A stretch of 64,000 bases of DNA from NCBI RefSeq assembly GCF_014288055.1, contig NZ_JACOPK010000009.1:62001-126000 (forward strand), written 5' to 3'. The position numbers were made by a program, and so were the translations under genes. Of the stretch, positions 16,251 to 24,832 are shown piece after piece. Positions within the stretch are counted from its first letter, which is position 1. Every line of letters starts with the position of its first letter. Under the pieces are notes generated by a model, which had not been told where the DNA came from, searched no databases, and saw only the letters and a list, made by a program, of their open reading frames with translations. Origin of the DNA: Agathobaculum hominis (GTDB lineage Bacteria; Bacillota; Clostridia; Oscillospirales; Butyricicoccaceae).

Positions 16251-17018
16251 TCACTTTTTCGCGGTAAAGAACAGACGCGGGAAGCGGAAAATGATCTCGC
16301 CGCTTCTCTGCACCGGATAGATTTCACGAATCCCCTCCAGGATTTCCGCCTCGAATTCCCGCTTATCCTCGTCCGAAAGCTGCGCAAGATACGGCCGCAG
16401 GCTGGTTCCCCGGTACCACTCCAGAATGCTCTCGCAGGAGGGCATGCGAAGAAAATACATGATCTCCCACATACGGAAATCGCTCGCATTTTCGCTCAGA
16501 ATATCGAAGTATTCCTCCTCCGTCAGCTCGTTGTACGGACGGTGTGAGAGAATTCTGTCTGTCCAGTGCGCCCGGTGCGCGACCTCGTTCAGCAGCCTGT
16601 GCATCGGGTGTTTTCCCTGCGACGGGATCTGCACGGCGAGCGTTCCGCCCTCGTTCAGCAGTCCCAGCATCTCCCTGATGCGCTGCTCATGGCCGGGCAG
16701 CCATTGCAGACAGGCATTCGAGAACACAAGGTCGTACCGCTCCTGCACTTTTCCGAGGTCGTGCGCCGCATCGAGCGTGATAAATTCCAGCTCCGGATGT
16801 TTTTCACGCGAATAGCGCAGCATGTCCGGTGAATTATCCGCGCCGACAACCCGTGCGTGCGGAAAATGCTCCGCGACCACCTGTGTGCTGTTGCCGATGC
16901 CGCAGCCGATATCCAGAACGGTCTTCGGCTCGCCCTCGACCGCGCGCACGAGGTCATAGCTCGGGATCGTGCGCTCTTTCTCAAACCTGCTGTAAAGCTC
17001 CGCGTTCCAGTCTGCCAT
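16251..17018 (-). CDS. Tam-like SAM methyltransferase
   Basis: The 255-residue protein matches trans-aconitate 2-methyltransferase in layout: WNAELYSRFEKERTIPSYDL, the SAM loop VLDIGCGIGNST, VGADNSPDML, LVFSNACLQWLPGHE and YFLRMPSCESILEWYRGTSL. Tam methylates trans-aconitate, a damage product of aconitase chemistry. Aconitase is encoded about 15 kb away, but no operon link exists. A broader small-molecule methyltransferase remains possible. Confidence 0.82.
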   Translation of the reverse strand: MADWNAELYSRFEKERTIPSYDLVRAVEGEPKTVLDIGCGIGNSTQVVAEHFPHARVVGADNSPDMLRYSREKHPELEFITLDAAHDLGKVQERYDLVFSNACLQWLPGHEQRIREMLGLLNEGGTLAVQIPSQGKHPMHRLLNEVAHRAHWTDRILSHRPYNELTEEEYFDILSENASDFRMWEIMYFLRMPSCESILEWYRGTSLRPYLAQLSDEDKREFEAEILEGIREIYPVQRSGEIIFRFPRLFFTAKK

Positions 17019-17055
17019 ACCGGCTGTCTCCTGTCAAAAAGATGATATTGTTGCC

Positions 17056-18120
17056 TTAAATGTCCAGCTCGAGCAGCTTGTCGCAGTACGGGCAGCGGTC
17101 GCCGATCTTGCCGTGGAGCGGTACATACAGCTCGGTACGGGTGATGCACTTGTGGTTGGAGCAGCGGACGCCCGGCTCGTGGCCGATGTCCTGATGGCCC
17201 GCACGCTCGAACGGCAGCTTGGACAGGGTCAGCAGCAGCGCCATGCGGCCGAACATGCCGAAGCGCGCCTGACGGAAGTAGACCGCACGCGGGTCGTCGT
17301 CAACATCCTGCGCGATCTCGTCGACGCGCGGCAGCGGATGCAGCACGAGCATGTCCTTTTTCGCGCGCTTCATCTTTTCCGCGGTCAGCTGATAGCTGCC
17401 CTCCAGATTTTCATATTCCTGCGCGCTCGTAAAACGCTCGCGCTGAATACGGGTCATGTACAGCACATCCAGCTCGGGCAGAACCTCGTCGATGCTGTTG
17501 ACCTCGCAGTAGGGCATGTTGTGCTCCTTGAGGAAGCTGATCATGTAATCCGGCAGTTTGAGCGCGTCGGGCGCGATCAGATAGACCTGCACGTTATGGA
17601 AGCGCTCGAGGAAATGCAGCAGAGAGTGTACGGTGCGGCCGTACTTCAGGTCGCCGCACAGACCGATCTTCATGTCATCCGCCGAACCGCGCATGCGCAG
17701 GATCGTGACCATGTCGGCCAGCGTCTGGGTCGGATGGAGATGGCCGCCGTCGCCCGCATTGATGACCGGAACGGAAGAATACAGACTTGCCGCCTTGGCT
17801 GCGCCCTCGCGCGGATTGCGCATGACGATCATGTCCGCGTAGCAGGACACCATGTTGATCGTGTCCTTGAGCGTCTCGCCCTTGGTCGTCGAGGAGGAAC
17901 GCGGATCGGAGAAGCCGACAACGCTGCCTCCGAGACGCATCATCGCAGTCGAGAACGACAGATTGGTTCGGGTCGACGGCTCATAGAACAGACTGCCGAG
18001 CACCTTGCCGCGGCAGGCGTCTACATAGCCCTCAGGCCGGTCGATGATGTTAGTGGTGAGTTTGTACAGATCGTTGAATTCCTTGTCGGTCAGATCGCTC
18101 AGATCGATAATATGACGCAT
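17056..18120 (-). CDS. pyrB: Aspartate carbamoyltransferase with a PyrI-like zinc tail
   Basis: The 354-residue enzyme makes carbamoyl-aspartate for pyrimidine synthesis. Visible motifs are LFYEPSTRTNLSFSTAM (carbamoyl phosphate site), INAGDGGHLHPTQTLADM and MLVLHPLPRVDEI. After the catalytic core there is an extra tail of about 45 residues, with C-x4-C (CSNHKC) and C-x2-C (CPYC) spaced by 17 residues. This matches the zinc-binding domain of the regulatory chain PyrI without its nucleotide-binding half. ATG at 18120 is preferred because RHIIDLSDLT is the usual N-terminus and GGAG lies 6 bases ahead; two earlier in-frame ATGs exist. Confidence 0.93.
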   Translation of the reverse strand: MRHIIDLSDLTDKEFNDLYKLTTNIIDRPEGYVDACRGKVLGSLFYEPSTRTNLSFSTAMMRLGGSVVGFSDPRSSSTTKGETLKDTINMVSCYADMIVMRNPREGAAKAASLYSSVPVINAGDGGHLHPTQTLADMVTILRMRGSADDMKIGLCGDLKYGRTVHSLLHFLERFHNVQVYLIAPDALKLPDYMISFLKEHNMPYCEVNSIDEVLPELDVLYMTRIQRERFTSAQEYENLEGSYQLTAEKMKRAKKDMLVLHPLPRVDEIAQDVDDDPRAVYFRQARFGMFGRMALLLTLSKLPFERAGHQDIGHEPGVRCSNHKCITRTELYVPLHGKIGDRCPYCDKLLELDI

Positions 18121-18155
18121 GGAGAACTCCATCCCTTTCATGTTTTCTGCTTTAT

Positions 18156-18184
18156 ATCATACCACAGCCGCACATAAAAAGAAA
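18156..18184 (-). promoter_or_regulatory. Probable pyrB promoter
   Basis: The minus strand has TATGAT (18161-18156) inside GCGGCTGTGGTATGATATAA; the -35 (TTTCTT-like) is weak. The stretch closely resembles the GerMN gene promoter. Confidence 0.45.
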
Positions 18185-18212
18185 GAGTCCGCGCATGAAA
18201 AATACGCGGACT
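18175..18212 (-). terminator. Terminator downstream of the GerMN gene
   Basis: AGTCCGCG (18186-18193) pairs with CGCGGACT (18205-18212). On the minus strand a CTTTCTTTTTA tract follows. Confidence 0.75.
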
Positions 18213-18324
18213 GATCCTGCCGTGAAGCAGTCGGCCTTCGTCAGGCCGTATTCGGTTTTCGCGGAGCACAGGTTGTTTAAAGCCCCCCGCACGGAATGCT
18301 TCGCCCTCCGGCCCCGTTTCTTTC

Positions 18325-18909
18325 TCAGTTCGTCGGGGTCAGCGCGTAATCATAAATATTATGACCGCTCTGGAGAGGCTTGCCGCCGACCGTCAGCATG
18401 ACGCTTTCTGCATTCCGCGCGGACGCGAAGGTGTTGACGAGCGAGTAGACGAGCATTTCCTCGCCTGCCGTGCCGGAAGCGCGAACCGCATCGGCATAAA
18501 CGTCGTTCATGTCGAGCGTGAGTACGCCGTCCGCGAGCGAGGAGGAAACGACCTCCGCGCCCTCCGGGAGTGCCCCGGCCTTGATGAGCGCATCAACAAG
18601 CGCCTTATCCGAGTCGTCTGCAACGTCTGTACCGACCGGAGTAAGCGACTCGCTCTGCTCGTCCGGCACATAGATCACAGCGGACTCACCGCCCGTCGGA
18701 TTGGGATTCTCCGGCTGTACCGCAGGCGTTTCCTGCTGGGTGTCATCCGGTTTTTCCGGCTTGGACGGCGTGACCGGCTCGGTCTGCGTGTTATCCTGAG
18801 AAGGAGTGCCGACCTCGTTTTTCTCGAGCACGAAGCCATAGATGCAGCCGCCGATGACCATCAGCAGAATGACCACGACCGCCACAATGATTTTTGTGTT
18901 TTTCTTCAT
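18325..18909 (-). CDS. GerMN-domain membrane or secreted protein
   Basis: The 194-residue protein has an N-terminal membrane helix (IIVAVVVILLMVIGGCIYGF, which could also serve as a lipoprotein signal), a long Pro/Thr/Glu linker and a C-terminal GerMN-like domain (LVDALIKAGALPEGAEVVSS ... LTLDMNDVYADA ... VMLTVGGKPL). GerMN domains occur in the spore germination protein GerM and some lipoproteins. The linker suggests the domain projects into the wall. A spore role is plausible but not shown. Confidence 0.8.
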   Translation of the reverse strand: MKKNTKIIVAVVVILLMVIGGCIYGFVLEKNEVGTPSQDNTQTEPVTPSKPEKPDDTQQETPAVQPENPNPTGGESAVIYVPDEQSESLTPVGTDVADDSDKALVDALIKAGALPEGAEVVSSSLADGVLTLDMNDVYADAVRASGTAGEEMLVYSLVNTFASARNAESVMLTVGGKPLQSGHNIYDYALTPTN

Positions 18910-18957
18910 ACGAACGCCTCCCTTTGCAATGCAGCAAGGTTTCTATCCTGTGTTTAT

Positions 18958-18987
18958 ATTATACCACAGCGGCACCGAAAACGCCAA
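18958..18987 (-). promoter_or_regulatory. Promoter of the GerMN gene
   Basis: On the minus strand TTGGCG (18987-18982), 18 bases and TATAAT (18963-18958). Confidence 0.6.
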
Positions 18988-19037
18988 CACATGACATCCA
19001 TTTTACGCCGCTTATGGTATAATCGTTAAATAGTTTG

Positions 19038-19064
19038 TATAATAGCCATTTCGCGGCTATTATA
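19038..19064. promoter_or_regulatory. 10-bp perfect inverted repeat
   Basis: TATAATAGCC (19038-19047) and GGCTATTATA (19055-19064) frame a 7-base loop, downstream of mnmM. There is no T-run. It could be a weak terminator or a binding site. Confidence 0.5.
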
Positions 19065-19087
19065 CCACGTATCCGCAGAAAACGCCA

Positions 19088-19636
19088 TCAGTCCTTAAAG
19101 ATAAACGCCGGGATAGGCGGGTCGTTTCTGCGGTTCGCCCAGTCGCAGACGAGCACGCTGTATTTGCGGTCATCGAGTGTTTTCAGGTGTGCAAGCAGCG
19201 CATCGCGCTCGCCGTAGCCGTTCTCGCCGCCGTAATAGATTGCGAGCGCCATCACGCCGCCGGGCTTCAGCAGGCGCAGGCCGGCGTTTACTGCTTCGAT
19301 GGACGAGTCAGCGTGCGTGAAGATATGCGGGTCGCCGCCCGGCAGGCGGCCGAAATTGAAAACGATGCAGTCCACGCTTTCCGGTGCGGCGTAGCTTTCC
19401 ATATGGGCGTGGCTGTCGAGATGGACCTCGGCGTGCTTTCCCTCCCGCGCGAGCAGTTCATTTGTCTGGCGGACAGCATCCTCCTGCACATCGAATGCGA
19501 GGACGCGGCCGCCTTCCCCCGCAAGTTCGCAGAGCAGCGCCGTGTCGCGGCCCCTGCCGGCTGTTGCGTCGATGCAGAACGCGCCCGGCTTTACTGTGCG
19601 GCGAAGAAAATCGTGCACGACGGATAATGTGTTCAT
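19088..19636 (-). CDS. mnmM: tRNA mnm5s2U34-type methyltransferase, MnmM/YtqB family
   Basis: The 182-residue class I methyltransferase has a SAM loop (CIDATAGRGRDTALL), an acidic ribose-binding position (VLAFDVQEDAV) and the family signature VFNFGRLPGGDPHIFTHADS, followed by ALAIYYGGENGYGE. B. subtilis YtqB (MnmM) methylates the wobble uridine intermediate nm5s2U34 in tRNA. A partner enzyme for the 2-thio step, MnmA, is encoded at about 54 kb. The start is the first ATG, with GGGAGGTC upstream. Confidence 0.85.
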   Translation of the reverse strand: MNTLSVVHDFLRRTVKPGAFCIDATAGRGRDTALLCELAGEGGRVLAFDVQEDAVRQTNELLAREGKHAEVHLDSHAHMESYAAPESVDCIVFNFGRLPGGDPHIFTHADSSIEAVNAGLRLLKPGGVMALAIYYGGENGYGERDALLAHLKTLDDRKYSVLVCDWANRRNDPPIPAFIFKD

Positions 19637-19698
19637 GGGTGTGACCTCCCGATAGGTTGATATCTATATCATAGGGGAAAACGGCTGCCGCGTCAAGG

Positions 19699-20285
19699 CC
19701 GGTGCCCACCGGCTGGGGCAAGAGGGGGATAAGACACCAAATGGTTTCGGCCGTAGCCCACTATCCTCTTTTCCGCGCCGTGCGCGGATTAAATGAGTAC
19801 TATCCCCCTCTTAACTCCCCCTCATCTTCCTTAGGACGCGACTCCCTTCGGTCGCGCGTCTAAATGCGATGGGCCCACAGGGGCGTCTGGTGCTCCAAGA
19901 TACAGCACTTGATGGAAGCGGAGCTTTTCGCAGCGATAGTCCGAACGCCCTGCACCGTCTGGCCGCGCACTGTTATGCGCGGCAAATCACGCAAAGTAAA
20001 TTCAGGGCATAACAGCGTCCCGAAACCTGCCCGACGCACGGAACCGAGCCCCCGTAACCCCCGTTTCGCTGCACATCTCCGATGTGTCAGCGCAAAGGAA
20101 GGTCTGGGGAGTCAAGAGGGGACAGGAAACCATTGGTGTCCTGTCCCCTTTTGTCTCCGCCGCCAGACGGCGGCACCCCCGGCCGCCGAAGGCGGCCACT
20201 GACCACGCCCTCCGAGGGCGTAAAGTCGCCTCCAGCGGCGCACCGCTGTATCGGCGGAAGGTCTGCCGTCCGCAGACGGTATAGA
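19699..20285. repeat. Structured intergenic element, copy 2 (inverted)
   Basis: This is the reverse complement of copies 1 and 3 in its interior: ACATCTCCGATGTGTCAGCG, GCATAACAG and the rRNA-like palindromes appear in opposite order. The right arm ends with stem GGGGACAGGA/TCCTGTCCCC (near 20118-20148) and a GCCGCC/GGCGGC hairpin. The left arm has GGGGGATA paired with TATCCCCC around an enlarged loop holding an extra GCGCCGTGCGCGG hairpin. No credible gene is present. Confidence 0.85.
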
Positions 20286-20422
20286 GATAAAAAGCCCCTG
20301 CAGCTTGGGAGAACTGCAGGGGCCGATATTGTTCCGCGGTTCGAGCACACACTTTTACGGAGAGAGGGGAAGAACCGCTCTTCGAACCGGAAACAGCTGA
20401 TGAATTTGTGTCCGCCGCTCGC

Positions 20423-21796
20423 TTACGATGCAACGAGGTTCGGCAGGAAGTAAACGACCTGCGGGAAGATCGTTACGAGAACGACAACCGCAATGATGAT
20501 CAGAATGAATGGGATAACGCCCCTGTAGATCTCCTGTATCTTGACCTCAGGCGGCACGATGCCCTTGATGTAGAACAGCGCGAAGCCGAACGGAGGCGTC
20601 ATGAAGCAGGTCTGAAGCATGACTGCCGTAACCGCTACGATCCACAGACGGTCGAAACCGAACATATCCATGATCGGCAGGAAGATCGGGAATACGATCA
20701 TAACGATGCCGAGCCAGTCGAGGAACATGCCCATGACGAATACGATCGCCATCATGATCGCGAACGCGCCCCACTTGCCGATGCCGACGCTGGAAATCCA
20801 GGTCGCGATCAGCTGGTCGCCGTCGAGCGACATGAAGATGCCGGTGAAGGCCGACGCGCCGAACAGGATGATGAATACCATCGCAGAGGTCTTTGCAGTG
20901 TCGATGAGCGAATCATACAGCATCTTGAAGCTGAACTGCTTGTAGAAGATCGCGAGGATGAGCGAGAACAGCGCGCCGACGCCTGCTGCCTCGGTCGGGG
21001 TCGCCCAGCCGGTGAAGATCGAACCCAGTACGCCGACGATCAGGATGACCGGCGGGATCAGGTTGACGAGCGAACCGGTAATGCGCTCCCCCAGCGGCAT
21101 GGCTGCCAGCTCCTCTGCACTCATCGCCGGACCGTAATCCGGATGGATGTGGCAGATGACGAACACATAGATCATGTAGAACAGCGACAGGACAAGACCC
21201 GGAACGATCGCGGCGAAGAAGATCTTGCCGACAGATACGTTCGCGTAGGAGCCCATCGAGACGAGCATGATGGACGGCGGAATGAGAATGCCGAGCGAGC
21301 CGCCGGCACAGACCATGCCGCACGCCAGAGACGGCTTGTAGCCGCACTTGAGCAGAACCGGTACGGACAGCATGCCCATCGTAACAACGGACGCGCCGAC
21401 GATGCCGGTCGTGGCGGCGAACACCGTGGAAACCACGATGACCGCCAGACCGAGACCGCCCTTCAGAGGACCAAGCAGGTAGCGAATGGAGAGGAACAGA
21501 CCATCCGCAACCTTGGAATGTGTCAAAAAGTTAGCCATAAGTACGAACATCGGGATCGCGACCATGGAATAGCTCTGCATCTGGTCGTAGACCTTGGTCA
21601 TGGCGATCGTGATGCCCGGGCCGCCCCAGGCGAGATAGCCGATGACAACACCGGCGCCGCCGAGGACGAACGCAAGCTCCTGACCGGCCGCAAGACCGAT
21701 GATCATAATCAGAAAGAGTACGCCAAGCAGGATCGCGCTGAGCTGAGTTGCACCAACGCCGGACTGCGTGACAAGATTGGTCAGCATTTCCATCAT
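20423..21796 (-). CDS. dctM: TRAP transporter large permease, DctM
   Basis: The 457-residue protein is highly hydrophobic, with about 12 membrane segments. It contains DctM-type motifs: MPMFVLMANFLTHS-like region, GGSLGILIPPSIMLVSMGSY and TPTEAAGVGALFSL. It forms the ion-driven translocation channel for organic acids. ATG at 21796 overlaps the small-permease stop (ATGATG); a longer in-frame start is out of family. It is last in the TRAP operon. Confidence 0.95.
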   Translation of the reverse strand: MMEMLTNLVTQSGVGATQLSAILLGVLFLIMIIGLAAGQELAFVLGGAGVVIGYLAWGGPGITIAMTKVYDQMQSYSMVAIPMFVLMANFLTHSKVADGLFLSIRYLLGPLKGGLGLAVIVVSTVFAATTGIVGASVVTMGMLSVPVLLKCGYKPSLACGMVCAGGSLGILIPPSIMLVSMGSYANVSVGKIFFAAIVPGLVLSLFYMIYVFVICHIHPDYGPAMSAEELAAMPLGERITGSLVNLIPPVILIVGVLGSIFTGWATPTEAAGVGALFSLILAIFYKQFSFKMLYDSLIDTAKTSAMVFIILFGASAFTGIFMSLDGDQLIATWISSVGIGKWGAFAIMMAIVFVMGMFLDWLGIVMIVFPIFLPIMDMFGFDRLWIVAVTAVMLQTCFMTPPFGFALFYIKGIVPPEVKIQEIYRGVIPFILIIIAVVVLVTIFPQVVYFLPNLVAS

Positions 21797-22335
21797 GCCG
21801 CGTCGCCTCCCTTCGTGTCTTCCGCGCCGGTTGCGGACGCGATGATGCCGTTTACGCACCTCAGCATTTCAGAGATGCCCTGCAGCGCGAGCAGCGTCAT
21901 GCCGACAAAGAGAGCGAGCTTTACCGGCCATGCCGGCGGCGCCCAGACCGAGTAGCCGCGCTCACCGGATACATAAGAGCGGATGAAGAAGCCGAAGCTC
22001 TCGGGCACGAGAACGAATACGAACGGTACGAAGAACACCAGATAGGTAATCAGGTGCAGGATGTTCTGCGCGAGCGGCTTCAGCCTTGCATAAAGCACAT
22101 CGACCGCAACGAAGGCTTTTTTCTGGAAGCCATAAGCACAGACCATGATAATATAGCAGCCGAACGTCATGCAGATGACGTCCATCGTCCAGATCTGCGG
22201 ACTATGGAACAGTCGTCTCAGCACGACCTCGGTCACGATGACGGCGAGAATGCCCAGAACGGCGAACGAAGCAATTCGGCCGATCCAGTCATTGACGAGG
22301 TCGATCGTGTCGCAGATGCGTTTGATCACTTTCAT
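21793..22335 (-). CDS. dctQ: TRAP transporter small permease, DctQ
   Basis: The 180-residue membrane protein has four predicted helices and the usual DctQ pattern near helix 1-2 (ILAVIVTEVVLRRLFHSPQIW). It pairs with DctM. The stop overlaps the dctM start by four bases. GAGGTG precedes the ATG. A strong hairpin separates it from dctP. Confidence 0.92.
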   Translation of the reverse strand: MKVIKRICDTIDLVNDWIGRIASFAVLGILAVIVTEVVLRRLFHSPQIWTMDVICMTFGCYIIMVCAYGFQKKAFVAVDVLYARLKPLAQNILHLITYLVFFVPFVFVLVPESFGFFIRSYVSGERGYSVWAPPAWPVKLALFVGMTLLALQGISEMLRCVNGIIASATGAEDTKGGDAA

Positions 22336-22363
22336 TTTTCTTTACACCTCATCTTGGAACTGA

Positions 22364-22399
22364 TGGTCCGCGCCGCGCTTTCGGGTCAGGCGCGGACCA
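22364..22399 (-). promoter_or_regulatory. Intercistronic hairpin between dctP and dctQ
   Basis: TGGTCCGCGCC (22364-22374) pairs perfectly with GGCGCGGACCA (22389-22399). There is no T-run. Such hairpins after binding-protein genes usually protect the upstream mRNA and lower permease expression. Confidence 0.7.
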
Positions 22400-22408
22400 T
22401 ATAACCGG

Positions 22409-23560
22409 TTACTTTGCGGAATCGTCGTAGTTGAAGCCCCAGCCGTAGTCACCGAGCATTGCGCGGTAGGTATCGGCTTTTTCACGATAATCCTTCATCG
22501 AGCTGTAAACCATGTTGAAGTTCTCGTTCTGAGCGGCCTCTTCCTCGTATACCTCGCGGCAGGTGTTGCGGATGGTGTTCCAGTCATCCTGATTCATCTC
22601 GGTAACGATGCAGCCGTCCTCCTCGAGCATCTTCTTGGTGCTCTCGAAGTCCATCCACAGGTAACGGGACAGCTGCTCGCTGGTGCAGATCTCAGCTGCC
22701 ATCTGGATAGCGTTCTGATACTCCTCGGGGAGCTGATTCCATGCATCCTTGTTGATCATGACGCCGTTAACGCCGCCGGACTGATACCATGCAGGCGAGC
22801 ACCAGTACTTTGCGACCTCCTGCAGCTTGAGGGAGTCGTCCGAACACGGAGTGGAGAACTCGCCGCCGTCGATAACGCCGCGCTGCAGGGACTCATACAG
22901 TTCGCTTGCCGCAACGGTGGTGATGTTGATGCCGAGCTTTTCCGCCGCGCGGCCTGCCATGACGCCGCCCAGACGGATCTTCATGCTCTGCATATCCTTG
23001 ATCGAGGTGATCGGCCTGGTCGAGCGGATACCGGACTCAGCGTGGTTGATCATGATCGGGAAGTAGGTCATGTTGTACTTGCCGTACATATCCTGATAGC
23101 ACTGAAGGCCGCCGCCCTGCGTGATCCAGATATAGTAGTCCATGCCGGTAAAGTTATCCATCGTGGTGGAAAGCAGCTCAAAAGCGGTATCCTTGCCGCT
23201 CCAGTAGCCGCCCCAGTCGCCGCCGCACTGGATGGTGCCGTTCTGAACGTAATCGAACAGCTGATTTGCTGCGCACAGCGAGCCCTCCGGATAGTTCGTG
23301 ATGGTGAATCGGCCGTCGGTCAGCTGGCTTACCAGTTCGGAGAAGCGCTCGTCACAGGTAAAGTGGATGTTGCCGTCGCCCCAGGTGGAACCCATCTTCC
23401 AGGTAACGACCGGCAGATCGCTGCTGCCTCCTGCTACCGCGTTGGCGTTGGCCGCATCCATCATGCCGCTGTCTGCCGCGCTGCCGCAGCCGGACAGACC
23501 GAGCGTTGCTGCGCCGATCGCACCGCAGAGCAGGCTTGCCATCAATCTCTTGACTTTCAT
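22409..23560 (-). CDS. dctP: TRAP transporter substrate-binding lipoprotein, DctP
   Basis: The 383-residue product has a signal peptide with lipobox LGLSGC, then a DctP domain: an N-terminal strand with TWKMGSTWGDGNIHF, a central GGVMAGRAAEKLGINITTV and VIDGGEFSTPCSDDSLKLQE. It captures the substrate outside the membrane and passes it to DctQM. The substrate cannot be read from the sequence. ATG at 23560 follows AAGGAGG; the longer frame is not supported. Confidence 0.93.
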   Translation of the reverse strand: MKVKRLMASLLCGAIGAATLGLSGCGSAADSGMMDAANANAVAGGSSDLPVVTWKMGSTWGDGNIHFTCDERFSELVSQLTDGRFTITNYPEGSLCAANQLFDYVQNGTIQCGGDWGGYWSGKDTAFELLSTTMDNFTGMDYYIWITQGGGLQCYQDMYGKYNMTYFPIMINHAESGIRSTRPITSIKDMQSMKIRLGGVMAGRAAEKLGINITTVAASELYESLQRGVIDGGEFSTPCSDDSLKLQEVAKYWCSPAWYQSGGVNGVMINKDAWNQLPEEYQNAIQMAAEICTSEQLSRYLWMDFESTKKMLEEDGCIVTEMNQDDWNTIRNTCREVYEEEAAQNENFNMVYSSMKDYREKADTYRAMLGDYGWGFNYDDSAK

Positions 23561-23673
23561 CTTTTTTAGCCTCCTTGCACTTTTTCCCCGAGGGGTCATC
23601 CCCTCGAATATCTATCGAAACGCCTCCCCTTCGGGCGTTATCGAACAGAGGTAGGACACAAAGAGGCGTTTTC

Positions 23674-24678
23674 TCAGTCGGATTCGTCCGAGAGCGCGCG
23701 CACCCGGCGCACGACCTCCTTCTGTGTCTCGGAAAGGTGTTCATAGAGCGGCTGCGCCGCATCGCGGAACAGCTCGGTCTGCTCTTCGCTGAGCAGAGCC
23801 ATGTAGCAGCCGCTGCGCGAGGCACGCAGCATTGCCTTGACCTCCGCACCCTGCCAGTGAGCGCGCTGCCACGAGGCCGCCTCGGCCGCACACTGCAGGA
23901 GCAGCTGCTGTTCCTCGGGCGAGAACTCCGCCCATGTCTCCGAGGACGCCACGAGCACATCCGCATTGTACGAATGACGGTCGTAGGTCCAGTACGGTGC
24001 GAGCAGGTAATAGCCGCTGTCCACGTAGGTAGGGAGCGTGCTTTCCGCGCCGTCGATGCGGTGGGTGCGCAGGGCGAGCGCAAACTCGTCCGGCGGCAGC
24101 GTTACCGCCACCGCGCCCCACTGCGGGATGATCTGCTGCATCTGCGAGGAATCCTCCGTGCCGAGCCGCAGGCCCTGCATGTCGTCGAGTCCGGTGATCG
24201 GCTTGTCCGTCGTGAAGAAGCAGCGGTATCCGGCGTAGAAATAGCTCAGACCGGTCAGGCCCTGCTCCTCAAGCGAGTCCATCGCATCCGCCCCCACATC
24301 CCCGTCGAGGACGCGGAACAGATGCTCATCCGAGGTGTACTCATAAGGCAGCTGAAGCGCCGAAAGCTGCGGCGCATAGGCTGCGGCCGCCGAGAGCGGT
24401 GTGCGCACGAAGTCGATGCCGCCGTAAACGCACTGCTCGAGCGCCGAAGCATCCGTGCCGAGCTCGTTTTCAAAGCTCGGGATGATCTGTATCGCGCCGC
24501 CGCTTTCCTTTTCGACCAGCGAACAGAACCGCTCGCACGCCTGATTGGCGAGGTGGTTCGCGCTCTGGCCGCTCGCAAGGCGGTAATACCGGATTTCTGC
24601 CGTCTCCCCGCCGCGTCCGCAGCCGCAGAGCAGCAGGAGCAGCAGGAGCGCCGGCACGCGCCGAAGGCTGTTATTCAT
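23674..24678 (-). CDS. Second DctP-like solute-binding lipoprotein
   Basis: This 334-residue protein has a lipobox (LLLLCGCGRG) and a DctP-like fold: RYYRLASGQSANHLANQACE, GLTGLSYFYAGYRCFFTTDK, MQGLRLG and LPTYVDSGYYLLAPYW. It is only distantly like the neighbouring DctP. It lies between the YesM/YesN genes and the transporter, so it may be a signal-sensing partner of the kinase or a second uptake receptor. An AGGAG site precedes the start. Confidence 0.85.
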   Translation of the reverse strand: MNNSLRRVPALLLLLLLCGCGRGGETAEIRYYRLASGQSANHLANQACERFCSLVEKESGGAIQIIPSFENELGTDASALEQCVYGGIDFVRTPLSAAAAYAPQLSALQLPYEYTSDEHLFRVLDGDVGADAMDSLEEQGLTGLSYFYAGYRCFFTTDKPITGLDDMQGLRLGTEDSSQMQQIIPQWGAVAVTLPPDEFALALRTHRIDGAESTLPTYVDSGYYLLAPYWTYDRHSYNADVLVASSETWAEFSPEEQQLLLQCAAEAASWQRAHWQGAEVKAMLRASRSGCYMALLSEEQTELFRDAAQPLYEHLSETQKEVVRRVRALSDESD

Positions 24679-24747
24679 CTTTCCATCTCCTATTATAAAT
24701 CAAAGGACAAAACGGGTAGTATCGTAAATATTTGCAGTATGACAGGG

Positions 24748-24785
24748 AAAAAGACGGCAAGCGAAAAATTTGCGTCCGTCTTTTT
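24748..24785. terminator. Terminator after the yesN-type gene
   Basis: AAAAAGACGG (24748-24757) pairs with CCGTCTTTTT (24776-24785), with T-runs on both strands. It separates the regulator genes from the lipoprotein and TRAP genes. Confidence 0.85.
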
Positions 24786-24832
24786 GTGTATTCTGCACAA
24801 TGTTTTTCCGTTATTTTAACCTTCCGAGGCAA

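Noticed and set aside
20408..21955. A 515-codon plus frame opposite the TRAP permease
   Set aside because: It is rich in Arg, Asp and His and is the antisense of dctM, a common artefact in GC-rich genes.
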